Positions 53,549 to 63,110 of a stretch of DNA of 64,000 nucleotides are shown piece after piece. Positions within the stretch are counted from its first letter, which is position 1; each line of letters begins with the position of its first letter. Source of the stretch: CAMCXT01 sp040403315 (GTDB lineage Bacteria; Bacteroidota; Bacteroidia; M30B66); NCBI GenBank assembly GCA_040403315.1, contig JBBAKX010000002.1, positions 124,001-188,000 on the forward strand, in the 5' to 3' direction. The position numbers and the translations under genes are program-made. The notes under the pieces were generated by a model. That model saw only the letters and a program-made list of their open reading frames with translations. It ran no database searches and was not told the origin of the DNA.

Positions 53549-56536
53549 TTATTGTCGCCAATAACGTAAAATTCGTGCTTTGTCGCCCGATTGAATTCGA
53601 ATAAAATAAATGCCTTCAGCCCCATCAAAGGCTGGAACTTGAATGTTTACCACATTCGATTTTCCAGTGCTTCCATTCCACAAAAGTTGACCATTCAAAG
53701 TCATTACATCCATTGTTAGAACTTGAGCAACATCGAGATTTCCATTAATTTGCAAACTTCCATCAGGAAACTGAAGAACAGTCACTTCTAAACCATCAAT
53801 GTCCTCCAAGCTTGTCTTAACTACTACAACACCAGATTCAATTGTATCCGATCCGCAGGCATTCGAAACCACCAAACTCACAGGCCAAGTATTATCGAAT
53901 GAGAACGAAAAGGACGGATTTTCTTCTGTACTGGTATTTCCACTTCCAAAGTTCCATAGGTAGTTCGTGGCATTCTGACTGGTATTCGTAAAGTTGATCT
54001 CATACAATTCGTCGAGATTCTGCTGATAAGTAAATCCTGCCACAGGATTATCGATCTGATTCACTTGAATAATTCCGGAAGTACCTTCACATCCTTGCAA
54101 ATTGCTAGCACTTACTGAATATCCACCCGTCAATCCAACTTCCAAACTTTGTCCGAACTCGCTGGTCGACCACTGATAATTCGCAAATCCAGATTGTGCC
54201 TGAAGGGTTACCGTTTCTCCTTCACACAAATCGATTGGCCCTGCAGGTGATACAGAAATTTGGAACGGTGGCGATAGAATTACTGAAATGGGTTCAGAAA
54301 CAACTGTACACTGCTCAAAATCTGCACTTACCTGATAACTTCCTGTTTGATCAGCTGCTATCGACAATCCAGTTTCATTGCCTGAAGGTGTGCTCCAAGT
54401 GTAGTTCGTAAAGCCAGAGACAGCTGAGATACTCACATTGTTTCCAGTACAAATTGAAACTGATCCAGCTGGTATGGTTGTTAAAGCGGGTGTTACAACC
54501 CACGACAAAGCAAATACGTTAGAATTCGCCGCACATCCGCTAAATGTTGCAGAAACAGAATAATTACCAACCAACTGTGCCGAAATGGAATTCCCTGTAA
54601 CGTTCCCCGATGGCGTATTCCAATTGTAATTGGCAAAGCCTAATGTTGCGCTAAGTAGTAATGATTCACCCGGACAAATAGTGGATGATCCGTTTGCTGT
54701 TATCGCCAATGCTGGAATCACCACTGTTTCGATAGTTACAACCGCCGAGGAAACTGTACATCCAAGGAAATTCGCTGATACTGAATAAGTCCCGTCGGTA
54801 CTAGCTGATATATTACTTCCGCTAGAACTTCCAATAGGTGTGGTCCAAACATAATTTGAGAAGCCAGAATTCGCAGAAATCGAAGGTGTTTCTCCCGGAC
54901 AAACATCTACCAAACCAGCTGGCGTTGTGGTAAGTGCAGGAACTACAATTGGATTCAATGTAACCGGAGAGGCAACCACCGTACAGCCCGAAAAATCGGC
55001 CGACAAAGTATAATTTCCTGCTACACTTCCATTGATTGTTACTCCTGTTTGAATTCCACTTGGCGTGTTCCAAGAATAATTGGTAAAGCCAGGAACACCA
55101 GTCAAGGAAACTGATTCCCCAGGACAAATTGAAACAGAACCAACAGGCGCTGTAGTTAGATTCGGTGCCGAAACAACTACCAATGTTGCATTGTTAGCAG
55201 CAACCGAACAAGTTCCGAATGTGGCAGTTAAACCATAACTTCCGGCGGCAGATGTTGAAATTGAACTTCCAGTTTGTTGACCAGAAGGTGTTGACCAAAC
55301 ATAATTTGTAAATCCACTGGTTCCAGTTAATGTAACAGATTCACCAGTACAAATATTGAAATCGCTAGAGGATGAGATAGCCAAATTCGGAATGGTTGTT
55401 ATAGTTACTTGCGTAATCGATGAAGTCGAAGAACATCCATCGGGATCAGTTGCAGTTACTTGGTAATTTCCCGCTTGAGTTGCAGTGATTGACTGTCCTG
55501 AAACGACTCCCGCTGGTGTGGTCCATGAATAATTGGTAAATCCATTTGCCGCTGTGAGCTGAACACTTCCACCCGGACAAATTGCTTGGTTGCCAGTTGG
55601 AGCAATTGCAAGCGCGTCAGGTGTATTTACTGTTACTGTTACCGTCGAAGTTGCAGTACAAGCGACATCTCCCCCATTCACACTCACTGTGTAAGTTGTT
55701 GTAGAAGCTGGAGTTGCCGTAGGATTTGAAACTGATGTGCTACTCAAACCAGCAGCCGACGACCAAGTATAAACGTAGTTAGAAGGATTTCCACCCGTTG
55801 CAGTAGGCGAACCTCCGATGGTTGTAGGCTGACCTACACAAATGGAAACATTGGTTCCCGCATTAACAGTTGGAGGAGTGCAAGTTGAAGTTGGAGACGT
55901 TAACCGAATATTATCGATCGAAAACGGTGGATCAAAACCAGATACTACACTTTCCAACCAACGGAAACGTATTTTAAAATTGGGAATGTTCAAATATTGA
56001 GCAGGAACAGTAATTGTTTTGGTTGAACAGCTCGCTACATCTTCATATCGCTCAGGAAATTCGGTCCATGTTGAACCTCCATTTGCACTAAAAGCAAGCA
56101 AACCATAATCTTCACCAGTTTCACCGTTGCACACAAATTCAAACGACAACGTTAAATTGGTTTGACCAACAGTATTGATATTTGGCGATACAGCTGATCG
56201 GTTATTGCTCGAAGCTGCATTATAAACTGGCGTGTTTGGACCGCCAAAAATTAAACCGCAAATAAAATCATCGCAGGAAATATGCAATTGCCTTCCAGTT
56301 GATGTGCAGCCTAGATTGCTCGGTGGTGCTACAATAAACCAACGATTAGAAGTGTTACCTTCCGAATTCAGCGTCCAGCCAACTCCTGCATTGTTGTTGT
56401 TTGCACCTCCCGATGGCACATCGAAATTATCACTCCAAACAACTGTTTGGGCTTCTAAATTTGATACAAAACAAGACACCAACAAGAAGCTCGTCAATGC
56501 AAGCAATTTCACTTTTTGCGTAATCATTTTTTTCAT
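53549..56536 (-). CDS. large T9SS type A exported protein with seven Ig-like repeats
   Basis: 995 residues from ATG 56536 (MKKMITQKVKLLALTSFLLV signal). Domains: N-terminal MAM/jelly-roll-like domain (FDVPSGGANNNNAGVGWTLN, FSIDNIRLTS, about 25-215), an Ig-like module, then seven repeats of about 75 residues with the consensus 'ICPGESVSLTG-xGFTNYxWxTPSG'. A PKD domain (FSFDNTWPVSLVVSNACG) and a sorting domain (GIYFIRIQSGDKARILRYWR) close the protein. Probable adhesin or surface-layer component. Confidence 0.88.
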   Translation of the reverse strand: MKKMITQKVKLLALTSFLLVSCFVSNLEAQTVVWSDNFDVPSGGANNNNAGVGWTLNSEGNTSNRWFIVAPPSNLGCTSTGRQLHISCDDFICGLIFGGPNTPVYNAASSNNRSAVSPNINTVGQTNLTLSFEFVCNGETGEDYGLLAFSANGGSTWTEFPERYEDVASCSTKTITVPAQYLNIPNFKIRFRWLESVVSGFDPPFSIDNIRLTSPTSTCTPPTVNAGTNVSICVGQPTTIGGSPTATGGNPSNYVYTWSSAAGLSSTSVSNPTATPASTTTYTVSVNGGDVACTATSTVTVTVNTPDALAIAPTGNQAICPGGSVQLTAANGFTNYSWTTPAGVVSGQSITATQAGNYQVTATDPDGCSSTSSITQVTITTIPNLAISSSSDFNICTGESVTLTGTSGFTNYVWSTPSGQQTGSSISTSAAGSYGLTATFGTCSVAANNATLVVVSAPNLTTAPVGSVSICPGESVSLTGVPGFTNYSWNTPSGIQTGVTINGSVAGNYTLSADFSGCTVVASPVTLNPIVVPALTTTPAGLVDVCPGETPSISANSGFSNYVWTTPIGSSSGSNISASTDGTYSVSANFLGCTVSSAVVTIETVVIPALAITANGSSTICPGESLLLSATLGFANYNWNTPSGNVTGNSISAQLVGNYSVSATFSGCAANSNVFALSWVVTPALTTIPAGSVSICTGNNVSISAVSGFTNYTWSTPSGNETGLSIAADQTGSYQVSADFEQCTVVSEPISVILSPPFQISVSPAGPIDLCEGETVTLQAQSGFANYQWSTSEFGQSLEVGLTGGYSVSASNLQGCEGTSGIIQVNQIDNPVAGFTYQQNLDELYEINFTNTSQNATNYLWNFGSGNTSTEENPSFSFSFDNTWPVSLVVSNACGSDTIESGVVVVKTSLEDIDGLEVTVLQFPDGSLQINGNLDVAQVLTMDVMTLNGQLLWNGSTGKSNVVNIQVPAFDGAEGIYFIRIQSGDKARILRYWRQ

Positions 56537-56636
56537 CGTCAAGAATACATTTACCAAAACCTGCAAGCTATCATTCTACAGCGTTTAAAAAAACACTGAT
56601 GAATCGCTCAAATTAAGATCAATGTATGAAAAATAG

Positions 56637-58130
56637 CTAACTGAAATCTCGACCTTGATTCATGGCTTTTTTGCGCTCATCCGACAAAACATGACGCCGT
56701 AGAATTTCTTTAGCTACTGCACGATTTTCCTTTGATTTCAAAGCTTTCCAGAGTATTTCAGCTGCATGAACTGTCATTTTTTTTAAGTCTACAAGTGGCG
56801 CTGGATAATTTATTCCAGGCTTAAAATTGTAAAATTCCTGTTCCATTGCAGTGATGTTCCAAGGCGTATGAATCAGCCCATCGGGCAAATTAGCCAATTC
56901 GGGAACCCACTTTCGGATAAAAACTCCTTCGGGATCATGCTCTTGGCTTTGCTTTACTGGATCGTAAATACGAACGGTATTTATTCCAGTAGTTGCTGCT
57001 TGCATTTGAAATTGCGGATAATGAATACCAGGCTCAAAATCAAGAAACTGAGCAGCCAAATAAGAAGCGCCAGTTTGCCAAGGTTGCCAAAGTTGGTGAC
57101 AAAGAAAAGACACCAACATTGAGCGCATTCTGAAATTTAAATATCCAGTCGAAATTACACACCGCATCGAAGCATCAACGAGCGGAAATCCCGTCATACC
57201 TTGTTTCCAAGCCAATACATAGTGGTTATTTACTTCATTTCTAAAAGCACTAAATATTCTATTTTGATTCTCGAATTCAATCCGAGTTTCTGTTTCGAAT
57301 TTTTGAATAAAATGCCCTTGCCATTTTAACCGTGTTTGAAATTGATGCAAATCGCGCTTCTGCCCTACCCTTTTAGCGGCTTCTGCAGCTTGCCAAGCCT
57401 GTCGAATACTAATATTTCCCCAAGCCAAATAAGGCGAAATTCTACTGCAGTGTTTTCGGCTTGCTTCAGGCTTCGAAATAGATCGAAAATACAAGCGATG
57501 ACGATCATTTAGAAACGAATTCAAGTATTTCCAACCATACGATTCTCCACCTGGTTGAAATTCAGCATTTCGAATAAATTCTAGATTATTTATTTTGTTC
57601 TGAATTGATGATTTATCTAATGAAATCGTTTTTAATTCATTTAAATTAGGATTCCAAATTTCCGAACGAACGTAAGCTTCCCAACCAGCCGACCAAACTT
57701 GTTTTTTGCTTTTGTTTCCACGAATTACGGCATTCGATCTAAATTCCTTCCAATTTATTTGTTGTTTAAAAAACCATTTTTTCAATTTTAAATCACGCTG
57801 AAATGTAACATCCACGCCTGTTTCCGCATACGACCAAACAGCATCAAATGCATATTCCAAATGCAACTGTTGAAATATTTGTTCAGCATCGCCCGAAACG
57901 CAGTAAATAAAGGCATTGTAGATTTTCAAATTGGCATTCATTCCCACCAGCGACTGGTCTTGAAAACGAAAATGTCTTTCCGAAAATCGTTCATCAATTA
58001 ACTGGAAATCATCGCGAATAAACAACAAAATCAATGGTTTACCCGAATTGATTGCCGCAGCCAAAGGCTCATGGTCGCTTAGTCGCAAATCGCGTTTAAA
58101 CCAAACAATTCCGGGTTTTTGGTGATGCAT
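56637..58130 (-). CDS. cryptochrome / deoxyribodipyrimidine photolyase family protein
   Basis: 497 residues. N-terminal photolyase domain (IVWFKRDLRLSDHEPLAAAI) and C-terminal FAD domain: FQTRLKWQGHFIQ, PLVDASMRCVISTGYLNFRM, RSMLVSFLCHQLWQPWQ, ATTGINTVRIYDPVKQSQEH, DPEGVFIRKWVPELANLPDG. These residues line the FAD pocket. Probable light-driven repair of UV dimers; a sensory cryptochrome role is possible. No partner gene. Confidence 0.9.
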   Translation of the reverse strand: MHHQKPGIVWFKRDLRLSDHEPLAAAINSGKPLILLFIRDDFQLIDERFSERHFRFQDQSLVGMNANLKIYNAFIYCVSGDAEQIFQQLHLEYAFDAVWSYAETGVDVTFQRDLKLKKWFFKQQINWKEFRSNAVIRGNKSKKQVWSAGWEAYVRSEIWNPNLNELKTISLDKSSIQNKINNLEFIRNAEFQPGGESYGWKYLNSFLNDRHRLYFRSISKPEASRKHCSRISPYLAWGNISIRQAWQAAEAAKRVGQKRDLHQFQTRLKWQGHFIQKFETETRIEFENQNRIFSAFRNEVNNHYVLAWKQGMTGFPLVDASMRCVISTGYLNFRMRSMLVSFLCHQLWQPWQTGASYLAAQFLDFEPGIHYPQFQMQAATTGINTVRIYDPVKQSQEHDPEGVFIRKWVPELANLPDGLIHTPWNITAMEQEFYNFKPGINYPAPLVDLKKMTVHAAEILWKALKSKENRAVAKEILRRHVLSDERKKAMNQGRDFS

Positions 58131-58155
58131 AAATTTAGAACAATCTATTCTTGAA

Positions 58156-58240
58156 TTTGTTGGGCGGCAACCGCGCTATCCGCAGTAGTTTGCCGCCTAA
58201 AATGCGCCGGCAAAGCTACTCGCTTCTATCACTGCCGCTT
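58156..58240 (+). repeat. interspersed palindromic element, second member
   Basis: TTTGTTGGGCGGCAACC, then GCGCTATCCGCAGTAG, TTTGCCGCC pairing with GGCGGCAA (8 bp), and a distal CTACTCGCTTCTATCACTGC box. Same layout as 46934-47062. Lies between the photolyase start and the end of the small membrane-protein gene, so it may also stop transcription from either side. Confidence 0.6.
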
Positions 58241-58305
58241 ACAAGTAGTTGTATCCAAAGATTTAATTATTTGCTTTCTGATAATTGAATGATTCCAAAT
58301 TACAT

Positions 58306-58680
58306 TCATACCCAATTGAACCATTGGATCAATATTAAAAATAAGCAGAACAATAAAATCATCATTATTACCCAAGGCGCTGAAAGAAACTTTCCGCGAA
58401 TACCAGATAATTTAATGGCTATCCAAACCAACAAAGATGTTACTCCAAAAAGCAAAATAGCATTGAAATAAATTCGCTGTATTAAGTAAATATTTTGGTC
58501 ATCGCTTGGTTCAAATGAACTCAATTGTAACTTAATAAAAATTTGATATTCAATACCTACAACCGATAATGGAATTGAATAAACCAGTATAAGCAAGAGC
58601 ACTCTAACAATCCATTTGGTTCGATTCGTTGCATGTTTCCAAAATCTAAATAGATTGTTCATTGAAACAGGAATTTTCAC
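58306..58680 (-). CDS. small membrane protein
   Basis: 124 residues with three likely membrane segments (IVRVLLLILVYSIPLSVVG, FNAILLFGVTSLLVWIAI, WVIMMILLFCLFLILIQWF). GTG 58680 overlaps the stop of the upstream ATP-grasp-like gene (GTGA), so it is the last gene of the amidoligase unit. No family recognised. Could export or anchor the cluster's product; inferred from position only. Confidence 0.65.
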   Translation of the reverse strand: MKIPVSMNNLFRFWKHATNRTKWIVRVLLLILVYSIPLSVVGIEYQIFIKLQLSSFEPSDDQNIYLIQRIYFNAILLFGVTSLLVWIAIKLSGIRGKFLSAPWVIMMILLFCLFLILIQWFNWV

Positions 58681-59873
58681 CGTTCAAAAAAGCTCACGTT
58701 TCCGCCTACCCAAGTTTTATCCTTATTGAATTTCACACCAATCATTTCGCCTCTGCTTAATCGACCAAGATTTACAACTAGCTCTGGTCTTGCGTTTCCT
58801 GGTTCAAAGAAATAAAGCAGCCTTACTTCTATCTTCACTTTTCCATCGGGCGCTTGCAAAACAGGTTCGTAAACTACTTTGCGTTGCAATAAGAAATTCT
58901 TCCGCTCATCCATCGGAATTGAATCAATATCTTCACGTTTAACATGAAAAATAACACCTGTTCCAGAAAATGAGAAAAGCGGTTTAAGCACGTAATTTTC
59001 TAGATCTTCCGGAATTGGATTTACGTCATTTAAATATTGACAATGTGGTACAAATTTACTGTTGAAATAAGGCATCAAAAACTTACTAATTCTAAAAAAC
59101 CAATTGGGATGGCCAGCCCATTCAACATCTACATCCTCAGTTAAATTAAATGCACAATTAAGATCGGTTCTTTTGGTAAATTCATCAAAAATAACACGGT
59201 TATAAATTCTTTTAATTTCAACCTTTTCACCCGCAAGCATGTAAAACAACTTCCGGTCTTCACGAATTATTTTTGTGATGCAAATAGGCTCTATTCCTGT
59301 AATTTGTTTGGTTGCATAAAAATCAACACCAGTGCTTTGTTTTTCTGGTTCAATTTCCAAAAGAATTACGTGCTTAGGATCATGTCCATTCAGCAAGAGC
59401 TTCTTTAATCGAGCGCGATATGACGAAGAATCTAACCCATTGAAAAACACACTATAATTATCAGGAATATCGAAATGGTCTACATAGGCTTGTTGGATCA
59501 TATCTTGAAAACCAAAAAGCGATGGAAAGCCTTGTAGTTCGATTAATTGAGGGATCAACTCACCATTTTCATCCATACACACTGCAAAATCCAAGGCTAA
59601 AAAAAGCGTATGATCATCTTCATTTGGCACGCGTAATCCTTCAGGAATTGCAGCATCAGTAATTTGTTTCAAATCGGGCCGCATCAAAGCATCAATGATA
59701 GATTCTCCAGCTTCCTCGAATTTAATGCGCATTTCCTTGTTAAAAAACACAGGCGATTCAGCAACCCTGAAAAAGATGTTCATTCCCGCACGTGCGTAAA
59801 GATCTTCAAGAAAATTTTGATATTTTTGTTCAGAGAACTGAGCGTTAAATTTTTCGCGAATGGAGCTTACCAT
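58677..59873 (-). CDS. ATP-grasp-like ligase of an amidoligase cluster
   Basis: 398 residues, cytosolic. The C-terminal half has ATP-grasp-like features (ENYVLKPLFSFSGTGVIFHV, KVKIEVRLLYFFEPGNARPE, RLSRGEMIGVKFNKDKTWVG). The first half (LFLALDFAVCMDENGELIPQ, LIELQGFPSLFGFQDMIQQA) is typical of an uncharacterised family next to GCS2-type ligases. The order of elements suggests a circularly permuted ATP-grasp. Predicted to join a carboxylate to an amine; substrate unknown. Two bases after the amidotransferase gene. Confidence 0.65.
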   Translation of the reverse strand: MVSSIREKFNAQFSEQKYQNFLEDLYARAGMNIFFRVAESPVFFNKEMRIKFEEAGESIIDALMRPDLKQITDAAIPEGLRVPNEDDHTLFLALDFAVCMDENGELIPQLIELQGFPSLFGFQDMIQQAYVDHFDIPDNYSVFFNGLDSSSYRARLKKLLLNGHDPKHVILLEIEPEKQSTGVDFYATKQITGIEPICITKIIREDRKLFYMLAGEKVEIKRIYNRVIFDEFTKRTDLNCAFNLTEDVDVEWAGHPNWFFRISKFLMPYFNSKFVPHCQYLNDVNPIPEDLENYVLKPLFSFSGTGVIFHVKREDIDSIPMDERKNFLLQRKVVYEPVLQAPDGKVKIEVRLLYFFEPGNARPELVVNLGRLSRGEMIGVKFNKDKTWVGGNVSFFER

Positions 59874-59875
59874 AA

Positions 59876-60706
59876 TTAATTAGATTTTCGCTGCAGAAAC
59901 AATGCGTGTTCTAAAAAGTGCGGTATAATAGTGTTGTAGGTTAATACAATTTTATCAGGATCGTCCAAATGATCAATCATGATATTGTATTTTTCTTCAC
60001 CGTGTTGTTCAATCACTTGATTCTTTTTTTCATCATTTTGGAGGTGAAACAACATTCCTACTGGATCGGCTTCTGGATGAAATTGAGTGCCAAAAATAAC
60101 ATCATCAAACCGCATCGCCATTACACAACGTTCGAGACGAATGTGCGGTCGGTATTTTTCTATACACAAAATGTCGCCGCCCATCTCATGAATCCTGCGC
60201 ATATCGGGCTGAGTTACTTGCCACTCACGTGAATCCACAGCCCAAAACGGATCATCCATTCCACTAAAGTAGCGTTCAGTGATTCCAGCTGTTGCACAAT
60301 GAATCGGCATCACACCAAACGACATAGATTTGCGTTTCGAAACTTTGCCAATTTCGTAGTAACGACAGTAAATCTGAAACGAGTGACAAATCAAGAACAC
60401 CGGCTTCTTTTGCTCCGGGCAAGCTATATTGTGCGAACGGATATCATCCATCAACCCAAAATATTTAGCTTCCCAATCAGAGCCTTCGCTATCGATTGGG
60501 CTTCCGGGGCCACCGGTTGAAATATATGCATCGAAGCTTAAATCAGCAATTTCGAGCTTCCCTCTCACATCAAATTCCTTCGACTCGATCGTAATACCAG
60601 GCCTTTCTCCAAATTCAGCAAGCAATGTTCTAATACATCGCATGCCTTGATTTGCTTCGCCATTGTACAAGTCGAGTATCGCCACTCTAAAAACGGGCAT
60701 CTCCAT
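59876..60706 (-). CDS. type 1 glutamine amidotransferase-like protein
   Basis: 276 residues from ATG 60706. Class I amidotransferase fold: AYISTGGPGSP, PVFLICHSFQIYCRYY with the nucleophile Cys, and DVIFGTQFHPEADPVGM with the His/Glu partners. The elbow reads ICHSF instead of the usual GxCxG, a notable variant. It could release ammonia from glutamine for an amidation step, or hydrolyse a gamma-glutamyl bond. In the amidoligase cluster between GCS2 and the ATP-grasp-like gene. Confidence 0.8.
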   Translation of the reverse strand: MEMPVFRVAILDLYNGEANQGMRCIRTLLAEFGERPGITIESKEFDVRGKLEIADLSFDAYISTGGPGSPIDSEGSDWEAKYFGLMDDIRSHNIACPEQKKPVFLICHSFQIYCRYYEIGKVSKRKSMSFGVMPIHCATAGITERYFSGMDDPFWAVDSREWQVTQPDMRRIHEMGGDILCIEKYRPHIRLERCVMAMRFDDVIFGTQFHPEADPVGMLFHLQNDEKKNQVIEQHGEEKYNIMIDHLDDPDKIVLTYNTIIPHFLEHALFLQRKSN

Positions 60707-60750
60707 GATCAAAAAAATTAGGGGCGCAAATGTACGATTTCCCTGTTATC

Positions 60751-61854
60751 TCAGGTTCCCAGAAGAGTCTGGTCGATAATGTAATCTACAACTTTTACTA
60801 AGTCGCCAGTTTCTTCATACACCTTCAATTGACGATCTGCACCTGTTCCATTGTTGAGCATGGTAGTTACATAATCAATCGCTTTTCTGCTGCCCAAATC
60901 ATCTACAACATCATCAATAAATTCTAATAATTCTTCGATGAGCAAACGGGTTTTTACCTCTTCTTCCTTACCGAAATCGATCATTTTACCATCAATTCCA
61001 TACCGACCAGCGCGCCATTTATTCTCATTGATTAGGGCACGGGTATAAATCATGAAATTGAGATTCTGTGACCGTAAACGGTAAAGCTTAGCAACCAAAG
61101 CTTGGAAAATAGCAGTAATGGCGATTGTTTCATCTACCAACATCGGAATATCGCAAATGCGGAATTCGATTGTCGGAAAAAATGGATGCACGCGGATATC
61201 CCACCAGATCTTCTTGGCATTGTCGATACATCCAGTTTTTACCAAAAGATTTACATAGCCGATAAAATCCTCGTATGTATTGAAATAATCAGGAATTCCA
61301 GTTCTTGGAAATTTATCGAACACCTTCGAACGGAAGCTTTTAAATCCCGTATTTCTGCCTTCCCAGAATGGAGAATTGGTGCTTAACGCATACACGTGCG
61401 GGAGAAAATATCGAACCGAATTGGCAATATGCATTGCCATGTTTTTATCGGCAATCCCTACATGCACATGCAAACCAAAAATCAGATTTGATCGCGCTGC
61501 TTCCTGTAATTCGTTTACGATTTCCTCATACCGAGGATTTGGCGTAATCAACTGAGAACTCCAATGCGAGAAAGGATGCGTTCCGGCAGCTCCGATTCGA
61601 AGTCCAAGGTCGCCTGCAACATTAGAAACAGTGCGTCTTAAGTTCGACAAATCTTGACGGGCTTCTTCAACATCCTTGCAAATGGTCGTGCCTACTTCCA
61701 CAACTGCTTGATGCATCTCCGCTTTCACTTGGTCATCAACGATTCTACTCGCTAGTTCTACAATTTTCTGATCATGAGAAGTAAGCTCGCGCGATTGCGG
61801 ATCTACAACCATGTATTCTTCTTCAACGCCTAATGTAAAAGATGGTTTACTCAC
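60751..61854 (-). CDS. carboxylate-amine ligase, glutamate-cysteine ligase 2 (YbdK) family
   Basis: 367 residues from GTG 61854 (SKPSFTLGVEEEYMVVDPQS). YbdK/GCS2 signatures: LGVEEEYMVVDP, MHQAVVEVGT, GAAGTHPFSHWS, LHVHVGI and FRICDIPMLVDETIAI. Uses ATP to form an amide between a glutamate-type carboxylate and an amine. True substrate unknown outside glutathione systems, and there is no glutathione synthase here. A terminator precedes the gene (61950-61985), so it may begin its own transcript. Confidence 0.9.
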   Translation of the reverse strand: MSKPSFTLGVEEEYMVVDPQSRELTSHDQKIVELASRIVDDQVKAEMHQAVVEVGTTICKDVEEARQDLSNLRRTVSNVAGDLGLRIGAAGTHPFSHWSSQLITPNPRYEEIVNELQEAARSNLIFGLHVHVGIADKNMAMHIANSVRYFLPHVYALSTNSPFWEGRNTGFKSFRSKVFDKFPRTGIPDYFNTYEDFIGYVNLLVKTGCIDNAKKIWWDIRVHPFFPTIEFRICDIPMLVDETIAITAIFQALVAKLYRLRSQNLNFMIYTRALINENKWRAGRYGIDGKMIDFGKEEEVKTRLLIEELLEFIDDVVDDLGSRKAIDYVTTMLNNGTGADRQLKVYEETGDLVKVVDYIIDQTLLGT

Positions 61855-61949
61855 GATATTTTGAGATAAATGAGATCGTTAAATTAATTAATCAGTTGAT
61901 GGATATTTTTAATCAGGTTAAAAAGAATCCAACCGACCTAATTCTGGGC

Positions 61950-61985
61950 AAAAAAAACAGCTCCGCTCCAGAAAGGAACAGAGCT
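61950..61985 (-). terminator. rho-independent terminator between ATP-grasp and GCS2 genes
   Basis: On the minus strand AGCTCTGTTCC (61975-61985) pairs with GGAGCGGAGCT (61959-61969), loop TTTCT, followed by T8 (61950-61957). It ends the esterase/ATP-grasp unit 15 bases after the stop at 62001. Partial read-through into GCS2 is possible. Confidence 0.85.
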
Positions 61986-62000
61986 ATTGAAAAGTGATAT

Positions 62001-63074
62001 TTAAACTTTGGCAGTTGCTTTCTTGGCAACAGGCTTTTTCTCAACTGGGGCTTTGGTTTCTTTTTCAGCCTTTTCAGCTTTAGGTGCAACAGTTTTAGCT
62101 ACTACCTTTTTAGCTGCTTCAGGCGCGATTGCAAAAGCGGCATTGCGAATAAAAGTTCCCCAAGTAAGATTATCCTGACCAGGTTTTTGTGCTTTTGCAC
62201 GCTCTACTGCATAACGAGCAGCAGTTTCAACAACCCATTCGAAATTTTCAACACCAACCGAATTTACATCCGCATCTGGAGCTGGATTGCAAAAATCAAT
62301 TGCATAAGGAATACCATCACGAACTGCAAATTCTACTGTATTAAAGTCGTATCCAAGTGCATGGTTAAGCTTAAGTACGTAATCTTTGATCGTTGTAAGC
62401 AATTTGTCGTTCGCCGGTCTTCCACCCTCTGTAACATAGCGCAAATGATGCGGATTGCGTGGCTCATATTGCATGATACGCACTTCCTTTCCACCGATGC
62501 AGTAACAACGGTAGTATTCGTCGAAGATGATTTCTTCTTGAAGCATCATCACCAATTGACCCGTTTCGTGGTATGCAGCAAAAAGCTCCTCTTCTTTGTT
62601 GACCTTATAAACACTCTTCCAACCGCCACCAGCATGTGGTTTCATGTATGCTGGGAATCCGATATGATCGAAAATTTTATTCCAAGAAAGCGGGAAATTT
62701 AAGTTGCTGAATGAGTTTTCGGAAGTATCAGCAGGGCGCTCAAATGAAGGCAGAATAACGGTTTTAGGCACTGGTACACCAACCTGCACAGCGAGAGCAT
62801 TGTTAAAGAATTTTTCATCAGCACTCCACCAAAACGGATTGTTAATGACTGCAGTTCCGCAGATAGCAGCATTTTTTAGATAGGCGCGATAGAATGGTAC
62901 ATCTTGCGAAATACGGTCGATAATTACTGCATATTCAGTTGGTTCAGCTTGAGAAACAACATCAATCAGCACACGTTCTGCCAAGATGTCTTTGTGTCCG
63001 AAACTGTTGATCCGGTCAATAACGGCATCTGGAAATGTAGATTCCATTCCGTGGAGAATTCCGATCTTTTTCAT
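62001..63074 (-). CDS. ATP-grasp ligase with Lys/Ala-rich C-terminal tail
   Basis: 357 residues from ATG 63074. ATP-grasp core: IGFPAYMKPHAGGGWKSVYK, LMMLQEE-like LVMMLQEEIIFDEYYRCY, DFNTVEFAVRDGIPYAIDFC, NPAPDADVNS (metal/ATP residues). The last 40 residues or so (AAKKVVAKTVAPKAEKAEKE, then TKAPVEKKPVAKKATAKV) are a histone-H1-like Lys/Ala/Pro tail, unusual for the family. ATP-dependent amide or ester ligase; substrate unknown. Upstream neighbour is the esterase; part of the cluster. Confidence 0.85.
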   Translation of the reverse strand: MKKIGILHGMESTFPDAVIDRINSFGHKDILAERVLIDVVSQAEPTEYAVIIDRISQDVPFYRAYLKNAAICGTAVINNPFWWSADEKFFNNALAVQVGVPVPKTVILPSFERPADTSENSFSNLNFPLSWNKIFDHIGFPAYMKPHAGGGWKSVYKVNKEEELFAAYHETGQLVMMLQEEIIFDEYYRCYCIGGKEVRIMQYEPRNPHHLRYVTEGGRPANDKLLTTIKDYVLKLNHALGYDFNTVEFAVRDGIPYAIDFCNPAPDADVNSVGVENFEWVVETAARYAVERAKAQKPGQDNLTWGTFIRNAAFAIAPEAAKKVVAKTVAPKAEKAEKETKAPVEKKPVAKKATAKV

Positions 63075-63110
63075 GTTCAATAGTTTATTGGATTTATTTT
63101 TATTTAAAGT

